Assembly: GCA_965247175.1 (NCBI GenBank)
Contig: OZ252006.1
Span: 2,542,001 to 2,606,000 of the forward strand
Direction of reading: 5' to 3'
DNA: 64,000 nucleotides
From: JANQMX01 sp965247175
GTDB taxonomy: Bacteria > Pseudomonadota > Alphaproteobacteria > Kiloniellales > DSM-21159
Part shown: positions 1-10,588 of the stretch, piece after piece
How the letters are laid out: each line of letters begins with the position of its first letter
Position numbering within the stretch: the first letter of the stretch is position 1
Notes under the pieces: model-generated
Seen by the model: the letters and a program-made list of their open reading frames with translations, nothing else
Databases searched by the model: none
What the model was told of the DNA's origin: nothing
Made by a program: the position numbers and the translations under genes

Positions 1-1
1 G

Positions 2-712
2 GCGCGCGCCTGGAGCGGTCTGGCCGGGATGGACCTGGCCAAAGAGGTTACCTGCCGGCAGAGCTACGACTGGCGGGAGACCGCCTGGCGACTCGGCGAA
101 GGCTACGGCGCGCTCACCACACCTCGCTTCCGGGTGGTGGCGATGGACTTCGGCGCCAAGCGCAACATCCTGCGCTGCCTGGCGGAGCTTGGCTGCGACG
201 TCACGGTGGTGCCGGCGGAAACCGCAGCTGAAGAGATCCTGGCGCGCGAGCCCGACGGCATCTTCCTCTCCAACGGGCCGGGCGACCCGGCGGCAACTGG
301 CCTCTACGCCGTGCCGACCATCAAGGCACTGCTGGAGCGGCCGACACTTCCGATCTTCGGTATCTGCCTCGGCCACCAGCTTCTAGCCCTCGCCCTCGGC
401 GCGACCACCGAGAAAATGCATCTGGGCCATCGCGGCGCCAACCATCCGGTCAAGGAGCTCGCCACCGGCCGGGTCGAGATTACCAGCCAAAACCACGGGT
501 TCGTGGTGAAGGACGACAGCCTGCCGAGCGGCGTCACCACCACCCACGTCAGCCTCTTCGACGGCAGCAACGAGGGCCTCTCTCTCGACGGCCGCCCCGT
601 TTTCTCGGTGCAGCATCACCCCGAGGCCTCCCCCGGCCCGCAGGACAGCCACTATCTCTTCGAGCGCTTCGTCGAGCTGATGGAGCAAGAAAAACGTGCG
701 CGCTCGGCCTGA
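2..712 (+). CDS. carA: Carbamoyl-phosphate synthase small subunit, 5'-truncated
   Basis: This is the glutaminase subunit of carbamoyl-phosphate synthase, which supplies ammonia from glutamine to CarB for pyrimidine and arginine synthesis. The frame is open from base 2, before the first ATG at 29 (A-R-A-W-S-G-L-A-G-M), so the gene starts outside the window and about 160 N-terminal residues are missing. What remains is the class I glutamine amidotransferase domain: the nucleophile motif GICLGHQ, and the His/Glu motif HHPEASPGP near the C-terminus. It is co-directional with carB about 580 bases downstream, with a DUF559 gene in between, an interruption of the usual tight carAB pair. Family identity is clear. 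Confidence 0.97.
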   Translation, partial: ARAWSGLAGMDLAKEVTCRQSYDWRETAWRLGEGYGALTTPRFRVVAMDFGAKRNILRCLAELGCDVTVVPAETAAEEILAREPDGIFLSNGPGDPAATGLYAVPTIKALLERPTLPIFGICLGHQLLALALGATTEKMHLGHRGANHPVKELATGRVEITSQNHGFVVKDDSLPSGVTTTHVSLFDGSNEGLSLDGRPVFSVQHHPEASPGPQDSHYLFERFVELMEQEKRARSA

Positions 713-731
713 ACGACAACGGCCCGTGACG

Positions 732-775
732 AAACACCCCCCCACCCCATCCCTCCCCCTCCAGGGGGGAGGGGG
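732..775. repeat. GC-rich palindromic repeat, copy 1
   Basis: A C-run / G-run element (ACACCCCCCC...CCCTCCCCCTCCAGGGGGGAGGG) that can fold on itself through CCCTCCCCC / GGGGGGAGGG. It lies 19 bases after the carA stop. Copy 2 is the same element inverted, and copy 3 (1192-1237) repeats it in this orientation. It resembles the dispersed palindromic intergenic elements common in alphaproteobacterial genomes. Confidence 0.75.
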
Positions 776-793
776 CAATGGCGCAACAGCATT

Positions 794-834
794 CCCTCCC
801 CCCTTGAGGGGGAGGGCTAGGGAGGGGGGTGTTT
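794..834. repeat. GC-rich palindromic repeat, copy 2 (inverted)
   Basis: Reverse complement of copy 1 with a few substitutions. Its reverse strand reads AAACACCCCCCCTCCC and then CCCTCCCCCTCAAGGGGGGAGGG. Copies 1 and 2 together form an inverted pair with about 40-base arms and an 18-base spacer, which could fold into a large cruciform or mRNA hairpin between carA and the DUF559 gene. It ends about 30 bases before the DUF559 start. Confidence 0.75.
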
Positions 835-865
835 TTACTGCTCGCCGCCCGACTAAGCTCTCGCC

Positions 866-1243
866 ATGGCCGACCAACAAGCCCGCAGCCTGCGCCGCAA
901 CCCGACCGATGCCGAAAAGAAGCTCTGGTCACTGCTGCGGCGTAAGCAGCTCTCCGGCTATCGTTTCCGCAGGCAGGTGCCGCTCGGTCCCTATGTGGTC
1001 GATTTCGCCTGTTTGGCAGAGCACTTGGTCATCGAGGTCGACGGTGGGCAGCATGCGCTCTCCGTCGACCGAGATCGAAAGCGCACGGCGTGGCTCGAAG
1101 CGCGCGGCTACAAGGTCGTGCGTTTCTGGAACAACGAGGTGCTTGGGAATCCCGACGGCGTGCTTCAGAGCATTTTGCGTGCCCTTGGCGAGGAAACGCC
1201 CCCCCACCCCGGCCCTCCCCCTCCAGGGGGGAGGGAGTCATAG
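866..1243 (+). CDS. DUF559 (restriction-endonuclease-fold) protein
   Basis: A 125-residue protein of the DUF559 / Vsr-like endonuclease fold. Recognisable elements are the N-terminal RNPTDAEKKLW and RFRRQ segments, the core VDFACLAEHLVIEVDGGQH (putative catalytic D/E residues of a PD-(D/E)XK-type nuclease), the KRTAWLEARGYKVVRFWNNEV block and the NPDGVL helix. DNA binding or cleavage is suggested by the family but its role is not established. The last 16 or so residues (ETPPHPGPPPPGGRES) are encoded by repeat copy 3, so the repeat has been captured as the C-terminus. The gene sits inside the carAB operon, framed by inverted copies of the repeat, which suggests insertion of a gene-plus-repeat unit. 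Confidence 0.85.
   Translation: MADQQARSLRRNPTDAEKKLWSLLRRKQLSGYRFRRQVPLGPYVVDFACLAEHLVIEVDGGQHALSVDRDRKRTAWLEARGYKVVRFWNNEVLGNPDGVLQSILRALGEETPPHPGPPPPGGRES
1192..1237. repeat. GC-rich palindromic repeat, copy 3
   Basis: Same orientation as copy 1 (GAAACGCCCCCCCACCCC, then CCCTCCCCCTCCAGGGGGGAGGGAG). It overlaps the 3' end of the DUF559 gene and is translated as a Pro/Gly-rich tail. It ends 59 bases before the proposed carB start. Confidence 0.75.
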
Positions 1244-1296
1244 CGGGCATCAGATGCCGCGCTCTCAATTCAATCCGATTCTCCGCGGAGACCGCC

Positions 1297-4560
<3,264 letters not shown>

Positions 4561-4570
4561 CCACAGGGGT

Positions 4571-4604
4571 CCGACACCAGATAAGTTGCGGTGCCGGAAG
4601 CAAC
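4571..4604 (+). terminator. Hairpins after carB (weak terminator)
   Basis: Two alternative stems overlap here: CCGACACC (4571-4578) with GGTGCCGG (4590-4597), and GTTGC (4585-4589) with GCAAC (4600-4604), followed by TATTTCTCATT. There is no clean U-tract, so termination or attenuation between carB and greA is only possible. Confidence 0.35.
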
Positions 4605-4649
4605 TATTTCTCATTCCATCATGACAGAAGCGACGCGAGGTCAGAAGTT

Positions 4650-5126
4650 ATGACCGACAAGGTGCCAATGACCGCTGACGGCTACGGCCAGATGCAGGAC
4701 GAGCTCAAGCATCTGAAGAGTGTCGAGCGCCCAGCCGTTATCGTAGCGATTGCGGAAGCGCGCGAGCACGGCGACCTCTCTGAGAATGCCGAGTATCACG
4801 CTGCCCGCGAACGGCAGTCTTTTATCGAAGGCCGTGTGGCGGAGCTGGAGGACAAGATCTCCAGAGCGCAGATCATCGACCCGAGCAAACTGTCCGGCGA
4901 CACGGTGAAGTTCGGTGCGACCGTGACCGTGGTCGATGAGGATACCGACGAGAAGACGACCTACCAGATCGTCGGTGAAGCCGAGGCGGATGTGAAGAAC
5001 GGCCGTATTGCCGTGACCTCCCCCATCGCCCGCGCCCTGATCGGCAAGCAGGTAAGCGACTCGATCGAGGTTGCGACCCCGAAAGGCGCCAAAGCCTACG
5101 AAATCCTCAAAGTGAAGTACGTCTGA
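4650..5126 (+). CDS. greA: Transcription elongation factor GreA
   Basis: GreA stimulates RNA cleavage by backtracked RNA polymerase. The 158-residue length is normal. The N-terminal coiled coil carries the diagnostic acidic tip region (AEAREHGDLSENAEYHAARE), and the C-terminal FKBP-like domain ends with the conserved SPIARALIGK and GAKAYEILKV. A GAGGT Shine-Dalgarno lies eight bases before the ATG. It follows carB on the same strand by 89 bases, a linkage common in alphaproteobacteria, and converges on the Lrp-type regulator with only three bases between stop codons. Confidence 0.97.
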   Translation: MTDKVPMTADGYGQMQDELKHLKSVERPAVIVAIAEAREHGDLSENAEYHAARERQSFIEGRVAELEDKISRAQIIDPSKLSGDTVKFGATVTVVDEDTDEKTTYQIVGEAEADVKNGRIAVTSPIARALIGKQVSDSIEVATPKGAKAYEILKVKYV

Positions 5127-5129
5127 GTC

Positions 5130-5603
5130 TCAATCCACTTCGATCGGCACGCCCGGACGTGCCGTCGAAGTCTTGATGACCTGAACGGTCTGGACTGTCG
5201 CCACGTGCGGCAGGGCCGTCAGGCGTTGAGTCAGATCGTTCTCATGCGCCGTGTTCTGCGCCACCAGCTTGAGCACGAAGTCGTTGGGGCCGCGCGCCAT
5301 GTGGCATTCGCGGACTTCGGGCCAGCTGCCGACCTCGTCCATGAACGCGCTCAGCACGGCATCGCTCTGGTTGTCGAGACCGATGAGGGCAAAAAACAAC
5401 ACCTCGAAGCCCAGCGCCTCGGCATCGATGTCCGCGTGGTACCCGCGGATGTATCCGCTTTTCTCGAGCGTACGGACGCGACGCAGGCACGGCGGCGCCG
5501 ATATTCCGGCTCGGCGAGACAGCTCGACATTCGTCATCCGTCCCTCGGCCTGCAGATCGCGCAGAATTCGCAGGTCAATCTTGTCGAGTTTCTCTTGTCC
5601 CAT
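5130..5603 (-). CDS. Lrp/AsnC family transcriptional regulator
   Basis: A 157-residue feast/famine regulator. It has an N-terminal winged helix-turn-helix (residues about 8-60, recognition region LSRRAGISAPPCLRRVRTLEKSGYI) and a C-terminal RAM ligand-binding domain (about 70-150). Such proteins bind DNA as octamers or larger and respond to amino acids. The specific ligand cannot be told from sequence. It is transcribed away from trxB, sharing a 209-base divergent promoter region that contains an AT-rich tract. Whether it controls trxB or only itself is unknown. Confidence 0.93.
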   Translation of the reverse strand: MGQEKLDKIDLRILRDLQAEGRMTNVELSRRAGISAPPCLRRVRTLEKSGYIRGYHADIDAEALGFEVLFFALIGLDNQSDAVLSAFMDEVGSWPEVRECHMARGPNDFVLKLVAQNTAHENDLTQRLTALPHVATVQTVQVIKTSTARPGVPIEVD

Positions 5604-5664
5604 GGCGGCCCGTCAGGCGCCCTCCCCTGTCTTGGCGAACTCCAGCACGGCCCGCGCCGAACGC

Positions 5665-5680
5665 TTTGATAATTATATTT
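5665..5680. promoter_or_regulatory. AT-rich tract in Lrp/trxB divergent region
   Basis: A 16-base AT-only run (TTTGATAATTATATTT, containing one G) in an otherwise GC-rich spacer, about 60 bases upstream of the Lrp start. Lrp-type regulators often bind AT-rich sites near their own gene, so this could be an autoregulatory site or a -10 element. Evidence is positional only. Confidence 0.3.
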
Positions 5681-5812
5681 CGCTGCCTCGGCCGGCATCA
5701 ATAGACGATTGTCGCGGAGCCCGCTTGCCTATGGCGCGGCTTGTCGCGACTTGGCCGGCTGCCTACTCTCGGATGAACAACAGTGACTCTCAGCGGCGCG
5801 GACCTCCCCGAC

Positions 5813-6778
5813 ATGACCAAGCATCATCATAGCAGTGTCCTCATCCTCGGCTCAGGGCCGGCGGGCTACACAGCGGCCGTCTATGCGGCACGGGCCAATC
5901 TCAAACCCATGATGGTCCAGGGGCTGCAGGTCGGCGGTCAGCTCTCCATCACGACGGATGTGGAAAACTACCCCGGCTTTGCCGACGCCATTCAGGGCCC
6001 CTGGCTGATGGAGCAGATGGCGGCACAGGCCGCGAATGTCGGCACCGAGCTGATCATGGACACCATCGTCGAGGTCTCGCTGTCGGCCCGCCCGTTCCGT
6101 TGCCGTGGCGACTCAGGCGATACCTACAGCGGCGATACGCTGATCATCTGCACCGGTGCCCAAGCCCGTTGGCTCGGCCTGCCGAGCGAGGAGAGGTTCC
6201 GCGGCTTCGGGGTCTCCGCCTGCGCCACCTGCGACGGCTTTTTCTATCGCGGACGGACGGTGGCGGTGATCGGCGGCGGGAACACGGCAGTTGAGGAAGC
6301 GCTATTCCTGACCAACTTCGCCGAAAAGGTGATCCTGGTCCATCGGCGGGACAGCCTGCGGGCCGAGAAGATCATGCAGGACCGCCTGTTCCGCAATCCC
6401 AAGATCGAGGTTGTCTGGGACCACGTGCTGGAGGAGGTGATGGGCGACGACGACCCCTTGGGCGTCACCGGCATGCGGCTGCGCAACGTGAAGACCGATG
6501 GGCATCTGGAGCGCGCCGTAGACGGCATCTTCATCGCCATCGGCCACGAGCCTGCAACCGAGCTGTTCAAGGGAAAGCTCGACATGGATTCGGGCGGCTA
6601 CATCCTCACGGCACCGGACTCCACCGCCACCAACATCCCGGGCGTGTTCGCCGCGGGCGATGTCAAAGACAAGGTCTACCGGCAAGCGGTGACGGCGGCT
6701 GGCATGGGCTGCATGGCGGCCTTGGAGGCCGAACGCTACCTGGCCATGTCAGAGGCCAGTGAGATAGCCGCCGAATAA
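5813..6778 (+). CDS. trxB: Thioredoxin-disulfide reductase
   Basis: An NADPH- and FAD-dependent flavoprotein that reduces thioredoxin in the cytoplasm. With the ATG at 5813 it is 321 residues. It has an FAD-binding GSGPAGYTAAVYAAR motif at residues 13-27, the redox-active CATC (C137/C140) within SACATCDGFF, an NADP-binding VIGGGNTAVEEA and a C-terminal FAAGDVKDKVYRQAVTAAG motif. A GTG at 5783 would add ten residues. I prefer 5813 because it leaves eight residues before the Rossmann strand, typical of the family. A diiron-type protein and a LysR regulator follow on the same strand. Confidence 0.96.
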   Translation: MTKHHHSSVLILGSGPAGYTAAVYAARANLKPMMVQGLQVGGQLSITTDVENYPGFADAIQGPWLMEQMAAQAANVGTELIMDTIVEVSLSARPFRCRGDSGDTYSGDTLIICTGAQARWLGLPSEERFRGFGVSACATCDGFFYRGRTVAVIGGGNTAVEEALFLTNFAEKVILVHRRDSLRAEKIMQDRLFRNPKIEVVWDHVLEEVMGDDDPLGVTGMRLRNVKTDGHLERAVDGIFIAIGHEPATELFKGKLDMDSGGYILTAPDSTATNIPGVFAAGDVKDKVYRQAVTAAGMGCMAALEAERYLAMSEASEIAAE

Positions 6779-6877
6779 CTTTTACGTGCAAAATATATTA
6801 TCTAACTAAGTTTTGATTGATCAGCAATCGAACAGCGACTAGCGTGCGCCATGTAACTATTTTTACGGGAGATACTC

Positions 6878-7660
6878 ATGACTGTAACAGCCCTTGCTTC
6901 ATACCGAGCCGTTCCTCAGGTCGGCGACATCTCGCAGCCCCGTGACGGCGCTGACGTCTATCGGCGCGCGAAAGAGCATGCCGGCGTAGGAGCGTTTCGC
7001 CGCTTTGCCGAGCAGCTCTCTGCGCAAGAGCTCAGCCGAGAGAGACTGCTCATTTTCTTCGCCAGCATGACCGCTTTCGTGCGCTACATAACGCCGGGGA
7101 TACCGGCATTGGCCGTGCGTCTCTCCGACGAGCTCTACCCGGTCGTTCCCTACCGATGTCATGGCATCGCAGCCCATATTCTCGATGCCTCGATGGACGA
7201 GTACGGCTTGAACGGCACGAAGCCGCATGCAGAGCTGCTGCGCGACTTCGCGCTTTACTTCGGGCTGACCGAGAAAGAGATCATGGCGCCGGAGAACGCC
7301 GTGCCCACAGCTAACGAGCTGGGCGACAATCTCCGCGACTGGTATCGCAGGGCGCCCGTCGCCTTCGGCCTCGGTGTGCACACCGCTTCTGAGGTAACCG
7401 GCTATGAGGAAGCCTACGGCTTTCACCATGCCTTCCTCACACCGCCCAAGTACGGCCTGACGCCGGACCTGGACGCCTTCACCTACGTGAAGACGCACGT
7501 CGAGAATGAAGGCGACCACTCGACCGACGTGGTGCATTGCTTGGATGACTACATCGCACTGCGGCCGAAGAAGATGGAGGAGATACTGGCCGGCAACGAC
7601 ACCTACATGGTGCTCTACGAGCGCATGTTCGGCGAAATGAGCGACGCCGTGTTCGGGTAA
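6878..7660 (+). CDS. Haem-oxygenase-like (TENA/PqqC-fold) iron redox protein
   Basis: A 260-residue, largely helical protein that I place in the haem-oxygenase-like iron-containing redox enzyme group (TENA/PqqC/diiron oxidase fold). The evidence is a helix with E172, E177/E178 and H183/H184 (SEVTGYEEAYGFHHAF) and a late helix with H207, E209, D213 and H214 (THVENEGDHSTDV), a pattern suited to metal ligands. The substrate is unknown. A good Shine-Dalgarno (ACGGGAGAT) precedes the ATG, and the upstream 99 bases are unusually AT-rich (around ATATATTATCTAAC), suggesting its own promoter after trxB. A strong hairpin terminator follows at 7695. A TenA-like thiaminase is an alternative but less likely. 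Confidence 0.6.
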   Translation: MTVTALASYRAVPQVGDISQPRDGADVYRRAKEHAGVGAFRRFAEQLSAQELSRERLLIFFASMTAFVRYITPGIPALAVRLSDELYPVVPYRCHGIAAHILDASMDEYGLNGTKPHAELLRDFALYFGLTEKEIMAPENAVPTANELGDNLRDWYRRAPVAFGLGVHTASEVTGYEEAYGFHHAFLTPPKYGLTPDLDAFTYVKTHVENEGDHSTDVVHCLDDYIALRPKKMEEILAGNDTYMVLYERMFGEMSDAVFG

Positions 7661-7694
7661 CCACCACCGCCAAGTCTGAGGCCAAAAAGTCGCA

Positions 7695-7749
7695 GGCGCC
7701 CGGCGTCAGGCGATGGACCGCCATCGTCGAGGCCGGGTGCCTTTCTTTT
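7695..7749 (+). terminator. Rho-independent terminator
   Basis: GGCGCCCGGC (7695-7704) pairs with GCCGGGTGCC (7732-7741). A second nested stem, CGATGG/CCATCG, lies inside, and TTTCTTTT (7742-7749) follows. It lies 35 bases after the diiron-protein stop and separates that gene from the LysR gene. Confidence 0.85.
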
Positions 7750-7915
7750 CAGCCGCACAATGCGATATGCTATCGCCCTCAGTTGGGCGCTGCCGGCACA
7801 AAAGAGAGCGTTCCGGGCCTCGCTTCCTCCCTATCCCTCACCTATGGTGAGCGACAAGTGTGACGACGCAGGCGTGGCGCAATGCGTCCGCATTGGAGGA
7901 ATCATTGGAGGTGTT

Positions 7916-8815
7916 ATGGACTGGGACAAGCTTCGGATTTTTCATGCTGTCGCCGAAGCAGGGTCGTTTACGCATGCGGGCGAAAAGCTGAACCTCAGCC
8001 AGTCGGCGGTGAGCCGTCAGATCAGTGCGTTGGAAGACAGCCTCAAAGTCCCGCTGTTTCATCGTCATGCCCGCGGTCTCATCCTGACGGAGCAGGGCGA
8101 ACTGCTCTACGACACGGCTCACGACGTCTTCGGCAAGCTCGCCATCACGGAAGCCTTGCTGATGGAGAGCAAGAACCAGCCGCGCGGACAGCTGAAGATC
8201 ACGACCACGATTTCCTTCGGCTCGACCTGGCTGGCGCCGCGCATGCGGACCTTCCTGGAGTCTTATCCCGAGATCGAGGCCCATCTCATTCTGGCAGACG
8301 CCGAACTCGACCTCTCAATGCGCGAGGCCGACATCGCCATCCGCATGAGCCCGCCCAAGCAGGCGGATTTGGTGCAGCGGCACCTCTTCACCGTCGACAT
8401 CCACGCCTACGCATCGCGCGCTTATGTCGAGCGCCTGGGCGTGCCGATGAACGTCGCGGAACTCGATGATCATCGGATCATCGTCTACGGCAACGATGTT
8501 CGTCCGCCGGTGCCCGATGTGAACTGGCTGCTGCGCGCCGGTAAGCACAGCAGCGAGATGCGCGTGCCGGCCATGACCGTCAACAACGTCTATGCCATCA
8601 AGCAGGCCATCCTCTCCGGCTGTGGCATCGGCGCCTTGCCGGCCTTCATGGCGCAAGGGGAGACAGATCTGGTCAGCGTGCTGCCCGACACGCTGCGCGG
8701 CCCGACAATCGACGCCTACTTTGTCTATCCCGAGGAACTGCGGCGAACGCAACGGGTCGAAGTCTTCCGCGACTTCCTCCTCAAGGAGGTTTCCGAGTCG
8801 CTGCTGAAGGCCTAG
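7916..8815 (+). CDS. LysR family transcriptional regulator
   Basis: A 299-residue LysR regulator. The N-terminal winged helix (residues 1-60: WDKLRIFHAVAEAGSFTHAG, then LNLSQSAVSRQISALE) and the effector-binding domain from about residue 90 (ITTTISFGSTWLAPRM) are both complete. The ATG at 7916 has GGAG five bases upstream; an earlier in-frame start at 7760 lacks one and adds residues outside the family. It sits downstream of trxB and the diiron-type protein, an arrangement often seen in alphaproteobacteria. The effector is unknown. It could act on the adjacent redox genes, but no divergent target gene or clear operator is visible. Confidence 0.95.
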   Translation: MDWDKLRIFHAVAEAGSFTHAGEKLNLSQSAVSRQISALEDSLKVPLFHRHARGLILTEQGELLYDTAHDVFGKLAITEALLMESKNQPRGQLKITTTISFGSTWLAPRMRTFLESYPEIEAHLILADAELDLSMREADIAIRMSPPKQADLVQRHLFTVDIHAYASRAYVERLGVPMNVAELDDHRIIVYGNDVRPPVPDVNWLLRAGKHSSEMRVPAMTVNNVYAIKQAILSGCGIGALPAFMAQGETDLVSVLPDTLRGPTIDAYFVYPEELRRTQRVEVFRDFLLKEVSESLLKA

Positions 8816-9086
8816 AACCGGCGGTAGTGTCCCGGGATTCGGCACAACGGCCGACTCTGTGGCCTATTCGACACAGAATCGCGCTCTGGCGCGGAAGACA
8901 GCCGTTCAACGCTCAAGCTGACTCTCGGAATCTGAAACAGTCGGCTCGCCCTAGGCGGCTTCGCGTTCGACGCTCCGTTATGTTGCAGAGTTGCAACAAA
9001 CTATGCTTATGCAGCAACTGCATGGCTCTGCTGCGGCAAATTGGATAGACAATATAGCGGCAAAGGCGCATATGCCTAATGGTGAT
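8816..9086. other. Gene-free stretch after LysR
   Basis: No convincing coding sequence. The last 100 bases are AT-richer than the surroundings and hold a small stem (GTTGC AGAGTT GCAAC around 8983-8998) and promoter-like stretches (TTGCAG and TTATGC about 18 bases apart; CAATATAG near 9050). This is a plausible promoter region for the structured RNA that follows. Confidence 0.4.
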
Positions 9087-9252
9087 GCTGCGACGCAGCA
9101 ACAACGGGTTTCGCTGAGTTACACCTCAGCAACAGTGATCCGGAACCTTCCGGATACAAGGGCTGGCCCACATATTGGCCGGTCCTACGTCTCCCAGACG
9201 TGAAGCCTCCCTGTTCAACTTGCCGGGCCAGATTGGCCCGGCTTTCTTTTTT
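9087..9252 (+). ncRNA. Candidate structured small RNA with serial hairpins
   Basis: In about 165 bases there are five hairpins in a row followed by a terminator: GCTGCG-A-CGCAGC (9087-9099), GCTGAG-N6-CTCAGC (9113-9130), ATCCGGAA-CC-TTCCGGAT (9138-9155), a GGCTGGCC/GGCCGGTCC stem (9161-9184) and ACGTCT-CCC-AGACGT (9187-9201). A single-stranded CCTCCC (9206-9211), complementary to Shine-Dalgarno sequences, lies just before the terminator. LysR stops 270 bases earlier and no ORF runs through, so a separate transcript is likely. It does not look like tmRNA, RNase P RNA or SRP RNA, and its serial stems do not match the single long rod of 6S RNA. The 5' end is a guess. Confidence 0.45.
9222..9252 (+). 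terminator. Rho-independent terminator
   Basis: A perfect 8-bp stem, GCCGGGCC (9222-9229) with GGCCCGGC (9235-9242), a five-base loop and a TTTCTTTTTT tract. Orientation is plus only. It ends the candidate small RNA, or less likely a long LysR transcript. Confidence 0.85.
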
Positions 9253-9468
9253 CTGGCCAAGCGAAAACGGACTGACCCGGTCGGCGGGCGATGGCGCCGC
9301 TGGACGCGTCGGTCAACGCAGATTGCCCCCGTTTGGGGGTATCGCCGGCCTCCAGCCGTCCTAAGATGACCCTCGCATGGGTAGAGGGTTACCTTCCTTC
9401 GATACCTCGGCAGGTTTTGGGGAAGTGAGCGGGGCGGTCAAACTGGGGTCTTGGGCCGCCCTCGCTTT
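9253..9468. other. Gene-free stretch before msrP 3' end
   Basis: No coding sequence seen. It holds a CCCCC-GTTT-GGGGG stem (9326-9339). Close to the msrP stop, a loose inverted repeat GGGGCGGTC/GGCCGCCC (about 9430-9458) could help end the minus-strand msrP transcript. It has no U-tract. Confidence 0.35.
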
Positions 9469-10476
9469 CTACATATAGAGCCGTTCGCCTGCGAGGCCGT
9501 CATAGAGCCCGGCGACGAATTCGCCATAACCGTTGTAGAGCAGCGTCGGAACCCGTTCATCGCTGCCCAGGACGCGCTCGGTCGCCTGGCTCCAGCGCGG
9601 GTGCGATACCTCCGGATTCACGTTGGCCCAGAAGCCGTACTCGCCGCCCTGGATTTCCTCCCAGAAGGAAACCGGCCGCTGGTCGGTGAACTCGACCTCG
9701 ACAATCCCCTTGCTGGACTTGAAGCCGTATTTCCATGGCAGCACCAGCCGCAGCGGCGCCCCGTTCTGCTTCGGCATGGGCTTGCCGTAGAGGCCGGTTC
9801 CCATGAAGGCGAGCTCGTTCATCGCCTCCTCGATGGTTACGCCCTCAGTGTAGGGCCAGGGATACCAGCCTGCCCTTTGCCCGCCGGCGACATCCGGGTC
9901 GTTGAAGGAGGCGAAGCGGAGGTACTTGGCGCCGCTCAACGGCTTGGCCAGCTCGACGAGCTGGCTCATCTGAAAGCCCGACCAAGGCACCGCCATCGAC
10001 CAGGCCTCGACGCAGCGGTGGCGATAGAGCCGCTCTTCCAGCTGCACCTGCTTTAGGAGATCGTCGATGCCGATCTCAAAGGGCTTCTCGACCAAGCCGT
10101 GGATCTTGATGGTCCAGGGCCGTAGCGGCAGAGCCTGCGCCTTCTTCCAGATGTTCTTGGAAGAGCCGAATTCGTAGTAGTTGTTGTAGGTGGTCGCCAG
10201 CTCTTCGTCGGTGATCGGACGGTCCAGCCGGTAGCGCAGATTGCGAGGCACGGGATAGAGAGAGGCGCTGGGATCGGCTTCGCTTGCGGTCGCCTCGGCG
10301 ACGACGCTGGAGGCCGCGCCGCCCTCCTCCTTGCATCCGATCAGCAAGGCCGGCGCTCCGAGCAGAATCGGCCCGGCTGCCAAACCCCGTATCAGGGAGC
10401 GCCGCGCACGAAACACGCTTTCATCGGTCGCCGCGCTCTCCGGCAGCTCCCACCCTCTCTTGACCTTCGTCAGCAT
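9469..10476 (-). CDS. msrP: Protein-methionine-sulfoxide reductase catalytic subunit
   Basis: A periplasmic molybdenum-cofactor enzyme that repairs oxidised methionine in exported proteins. At 335 residues it matches the family. The ATG at 10474-10476 is preceded by GAGGGG, and the product starts MLTKVKRGWELPES like other MsrP proteins. A twin-arginine signal (RARRSLIRG, then a hydrophobic stretch) directs Tat export. C155 in RHRCVEAW is the expected Mo ligand, and the GWYPWPYTEG and LPWKYGFKSSK blocks are typical. The usual membrane haem partner msrQ is not adjacent; dps lies upstream on the same strand instead, 112 bases away. Electron supply must come from an msrQ elsewhere or another donor. 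Confidence 0.93.
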   Translation of the reverse strand: MLTKVKRGWELPESAATDESVFRARRSLIRGLAAGPILLGAPALLIGCKEEGGAASSVVAEATASEADPSASLYPVPRNLRYRLDRPITDEELATTYNNYYEFGSSKNIWKKAQALPLRPWTIKIHGLVEKPFEIGIDDLLKQVQLEERLYRHRCVEAWSMAVPWSGFQMSQLVELAKPLSGAKYLRFASFNDPDVAGGQRAGWYPWPYTEGVTIEEAMNELAFMGTGLYGKPMPKQNGAPLRLVLPWKYGFKSSKGIVEVEFTDQRPVSFWEEIQGGEYGFWANVNPEVSHPRWSQATERVLGSDERVPTLLYNGYGEFVAGLYDGLAGERLYM

Positions 10477-10588
10477 CGCTTGCCCCTCGCTATTGCATTC
10501 CGCTCTCAACGTAGTGAGGCATCTGCTCACAGCCAGTAAAAGTTCTGCGGGTTCGCGGCCTGAAAGCCACAAACCCGCAGTTTGCAAG

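Noticed and set aside
1090..1296. Upstream in-frame GTG start for carB
   Set aside because: The added residues are read from the DUF559 gene and the repeat in another frame, and family members start at the MPKR position.
9087..9252. 6S RNA or tmRNA
   Set aside because: No single closed rod with a central bubble and no tag-peptide reading frame or tRNA-like end; the serial-hairpin form does not match.
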